The notes below the pieces were generated by a model that ran no database searches, was not told where the DNA came from, and saw only the letters and a list, made by a program, of their open reading frames with translations. This document shows positions 5,484-7,401 of a stretch of 7,401 bases of DNA, piece by piece (position 1 is the first letter of the stretch; each line of letters opens with the position of its first letter). This DNA comes from Euryarchaeota archaeon UBA242 (GTDB lineage Archaea > Thermoplasmatota > Poseidoniia > Poseidoniales > Poseidoniaceae). The translations under genes were made by a program, and so were the position numbers. The stretch lies in contig DAJY01000104.1 in the NCBI GenBank assembly GCA_002499015.1, positions 4,093 to 11,493 on the forward strand, written 5' to 3'.

Positions 5484-7401
5484 TTATTTTTCAAAACGGA
5501 GCCATGGAGATTCATTTTCAGTACGATACCATTGAATTCCTTCATGCATTAACCATTGATATCCTTCAGTATCTATCTGCTCGGCCTCAGCCCCAATAGT
5601 CGGACCAGTTAATATCTCAGGAATAGTTTTCTCTTGAGCCTCAACAATTGAAGTCTGGTCAACTTCTGTCATCGGCTCAAATACTTCACTGAGCATTAGG
5701 TTCTCGGCATTCTCAAACTTGTCATCAAGTTCAGATCTGATTCTCTCTAAGCGTATTCCTTGGTGCGGACCTATCAATCGCAACATAAGGCTGAATTCCC
5801 ATCGTAACGCTATTTTTTCAAGTTCTTCTCTAGAATTTGCCGTTTCAAGTTCTTGCTCAAATCGAAAACATCGAGAATTTCTTGTTACGAAACCGAAGGC
5901 TAACCATGTGAAAATAGGGATTCCACCAAACATTCCAATCAAATCCCATGCGCCTAAGCCGACGTTTGTCCCAGGAATGACAATTTCAAAACTATCAACT
6001 GGTGTGTCATTAGGGTCTAAGGGATCAGTTCCGAGCCTTAATTCATCAGCATCAGTCCATCCATCACCATCGTCATCAGAATCAGCGTTGTTTCCAATTC
6101 CATCTTCATCGGTATCTAGGCACTCTAGGGCATTGGTAGGGAATTTATCATCCTCATCCATACATTCATCGGCATCTAAATCTCCAGGTGAATAAAAACG
6201 AGGAAGGATATCGATTGAATCGTTGTAGCCATCATTGTCTAAGTCGTTTAGATATGGGTCAGCATAGGTTCCATTTTGGTTATCACCAAGCCCATCTCCA
6301 TCTTGGTCAATCCACTGTGTAGGGTTGTTAGGGAATTGGTCATACAACCTGCCGAAAGGATTGTCTCCGTATCCGTCACCATCACTATCAGACCATTGCG
6401 TAGCATCGGTAGGGAATGCATCAGGATTGGTTCCGGTTTGGTTATCACCATATCCGTCGCCGTCGATATCACCCCATTGACTTGCATCATCAGGGAACTT
6501 ATCAGCTCCAATTCCCATCGGATTATCACCCATACCATCACCATCTCTGTCTTCGGTTTGAGTCGGGTCGTAAGGGAATGCATCACTCCCATCATCTATG
6601 CCATCACGGTCAGAATCAGAGTGCCTTGTTGGGTCATTCGGAAAAGCATCCCCTAGGTTTCCATTTCTGTTGTCGCCATATCCGTCACCATCACTATCAG
6701 TTTGCTGAGTAGGATCGAATGGGAATTCATCGAGATGGTTGGGGACATTATCACCATCAGTATCTAGGTATTCTTCTGGGTTATTCGGAAAATCATCTCC
6801 TTCATCTGACCAGCCATCACCGTCAGTGTCAATACATCCATATCTGTCAATAGTTGAATTACCATATATTTCGGGACAATAATCTCCTGCATTTCCGAAC
6901 TTTTCATCTCCGTAATTATCGCCATCTGTATCTGATTGTTGAGTGGCATCTAGTGGGAATGCATCTGAATTATCTCCAACTTCATCTCCATCTTTGTCTG
7001 ACCATTCCGAAGAGTCATCTGGAAATGGATCTAAGATATCTGGCCGACCATCACCATCAGAATCAGGACAACCCTTTTCATATTCCATAGTAGAGTTTCC
7101 AGGGATCCTTTGGCAATAGTCTTCATAATCTTCATAGCCATCAGCATCGTCATCATAGTCTTCTAATGCATCCATACAACCGTCCGAATCCAAATCTGTG
7201 AGATTAGTTGATGCCCATCCTGTCATTCCTTTTGGACAACTATCAATTGTATCATTTAGGGTGTCATCATCATCATCATCATCTTCATCAGAGTCTCTAC
7301 AACCGTCAGAATCATGATCAAATGCAGCTATTGATTCGAAGCCATTTGGAGAATATTGACATTTATCATAGATGTCGATGATATAGTCGCCATCATCATC
7401 A
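5484..7401 (-). CDS. Surface-anchored thrombospondin type-3 repeat protein (C-terminal 638 residues; 5' end outside window)
   Basis: The minus-strand frame is open to the right edge, so the true start lies beyond 7401; the ATG at 7226 is internal to repeats. It shows DxDxDG calcium-binding repeats throughout, with strongly acidic composition. Residue numbers below count from that internal Met. Two modules occur: cysteine-bounded acidic ones up to about residue 53, and TSP3 units of 22 or 27 residues from 76 to about 328 with the pattern DxDGDGxGDN...DxFPxDxTQW. The end of the repeats, DADELRLGTDPLDPNDTP (392-409), is a typical TSP3 close. One hydrophobic segment (about 424-447, coded near 5886-5957) follows, then VTRNSRCFRFEQ, whose positive charges suggest the tail is cytoplasmic. 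The ~130-residue tail is helical and charged. NST and NGT sequons in the repeats could be glycosylated. Likely role: a Ca-dependent cell-surface or adhesion protein; the ligand is unknown. Confidence 0.88.
   Translation of the reverse strand, partial: DDDGDYIIDIYDKCQYSPNGFESIAAFDHDSDGCRDSDEDDDDDDDTLNDTIDSCPKGMTGWASTNLTDLDSDGCMDALEDYDDDADGYEDYEDYCQRIPGNSTMEYEKGCPDSDGDGRPDILDPFPDDSSEWSDKDGDEVGDNSDAFPLDATQQSDTDGDNYGDEKFGNAGDYCPEIYGNSTIDRYGCIDTDGDGWSDEGDDFPNNPEEYLDTDGDNVPNHLDEFPFDPTQQTDSDGDGYGDNRNGNLGDAFPNDPTRHSDSDRDGIDDGSDAFPYDPTQTEDRDGDGMGDNPMGIGADKFPDDASQWGDIDGDGYGDNQTGTNPDAFPTDATQWSDSDGDGYGDNPFGRLYDQFPNNPTQWIDQDGDGLGDNQNGTYADPYLNDLDNDGYNDSIDILPRFYSPGDLDADECMDEDDKFPTNALECLDTDEDGIGNNADSDDDGDGWTDADELRLGTDPLDPNDTPVDSFEIVIPGTNVGLGAWDLIGMFGGIPIFTWLAFGFVTRNSRCFRFEQELETANSREELEKIALRWEFSLMLRLIGPHQGIRLERIRSELDDKFENAENLMLSEVFEPMTEVDQTSIVEAQEKTIPEILTGPTIGAEAEQIDTEGYQWLMHEGIQWYRTENESPWLRFEK
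6243..7001 (-). repeat. Tandem TSP3 units of 22 or 27 codons
   Basis: Unit starts fall at residues 76, 98, 132, 154, 176, 203, 225, 252, 279 and 306 (counting from the internal Met at 7226). The intervals are 22, 34, 22, 22, 27, 22, 27, 27 and 27. The 27-residue form has a five-residue insertion, N-x-x-G-type, after GDN. The 34-residue unit carries a cysteine insert (YCPEIYGNST...GC). The last four units are similar at DNA level as well, sharing runs such as TATCCGTCACCATCACTATC on the plus strand. Confidence 0.85.
7068..7400 (-). repeat. Cysteine-bounded acidic modules at the N-terminal side of the surface protein
   Basis: Translated from the right edge, the same layout recurs: a D-x-C start, a short G/S/T-rich segment, DxDSDGC, then an acidic run leading to the next Cys. 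Cysteines occur in KCQYSPNG, SDGCRD, DSCPKGMTG, SDGCMDALED, DYCQRIPGNST and KGCPDSDGDG, giving three C...C pairs. One copy contains seven consecutive Asp residues, coded by the ATC-type trinucleotide run at 7264-7283. The pairing as disulfides is inferred. Confidence 0.65.

Noticed and set aside
5719..6195. Ser-rich 158-codon open frame on the plus strand
   Set aside because: It is the complement of Asp- and Glu-rich codons of the TSP3 protein, which gives artificial Ser/His/Ile-rich frames. The same holds for the other plus-strand frames between 6276 and 7090.
6243..7001. Periodic DNA resembling a CRISPR array
   Set aside because: The period and sequence similarity come from coding repeats in one continuous frame. 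The units are diverged, there are no conserved palindromic repeats with unique spacers, and no cas gene is nearby.

Overview
The window most likely comes from a planktonic archaeon, best guess a Marine Group II (Poseidoniales-like) euryarchaeote. The evidence is a stand-alone FEN1 flap endonuclease with a C-terminal PCNA-binding motif, an archaeal-type THUMP/Rossmann tRNA guanine-N2 methyltransferase, a tRNA-Arg without an encoded CCA end, T-rich tracts where terminators would be expected, and a large acidic surface protein built of thrombospondin type-3 calcium-binding repeats with one C-terminal membrane anchor. The taxonomic assignment is inference from gene content. Genes are densely packed and moderately AT-rich.

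Layout, left to right. (1) 1-1091, minus: the N-terminal 363 residues of a homodimeric-type pyruvate dehydrogenase E1 (AceE), cut by the left edge. (2) 1092-1239: a divergent intergenic region with three AAATCG half-sites at exact 20-bp steps. (3) 1240-1419, plus: a 59-residue protein resembling the chlamydial/Bacteroidetes histone H1-like Hc1 family, too short for a usual ORF cutoff. (4) 1420-1549: a leader/intergenic stretch with a perfect hairpin and two mutually exclusive inverted repeats. (5) 1550-2584, plus: a class III (CaiB/BaiF) CoA-transferase close to the succinyl-CoA:glutarate CoA-transferase type, compact and lacking the usual C-terminal tail. (6) 2581-3609, minus: FEN1, convergent with the CoA-transferase and sharing stop-codon bases with it. 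(7) 3687-4841, plus: a Trm-G10/Trm11-type tRNA methyltransferase, divergent from fen. (8) 4798-5214, minus: a YkgJ-type CxxCxxCC cysteine-cluster protein whose 3' end overlaps the methyltransferase by 44 bp. (9) 5271-5344, plus: tRNA-Arg(UCG), followed by a T-rich tract and a 9-bp inverted repeat. (10) 5484-7401, minus: the C-terminal 638 residues of a surface-anchored TSP3-repeat protein, cut by the right edge.

No single pathway joins these genes. They look like a housekeeping stretch: central carbon metabolism (AceE, CoA-transferase), chromatin (Hc1-like), replication and repair (FEN1), tRNA modification and tRNA supply, and a cell-surface protein. No mobile element, CRISPR array or defence system was seen. 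The most interesting items are the tiny Hc1-like protein in an apparently archaeal genome, the bacterial-type AceE beside it with phased half-sites between them, and the quantised 22/27-residue repeat architecture of the surface protein.
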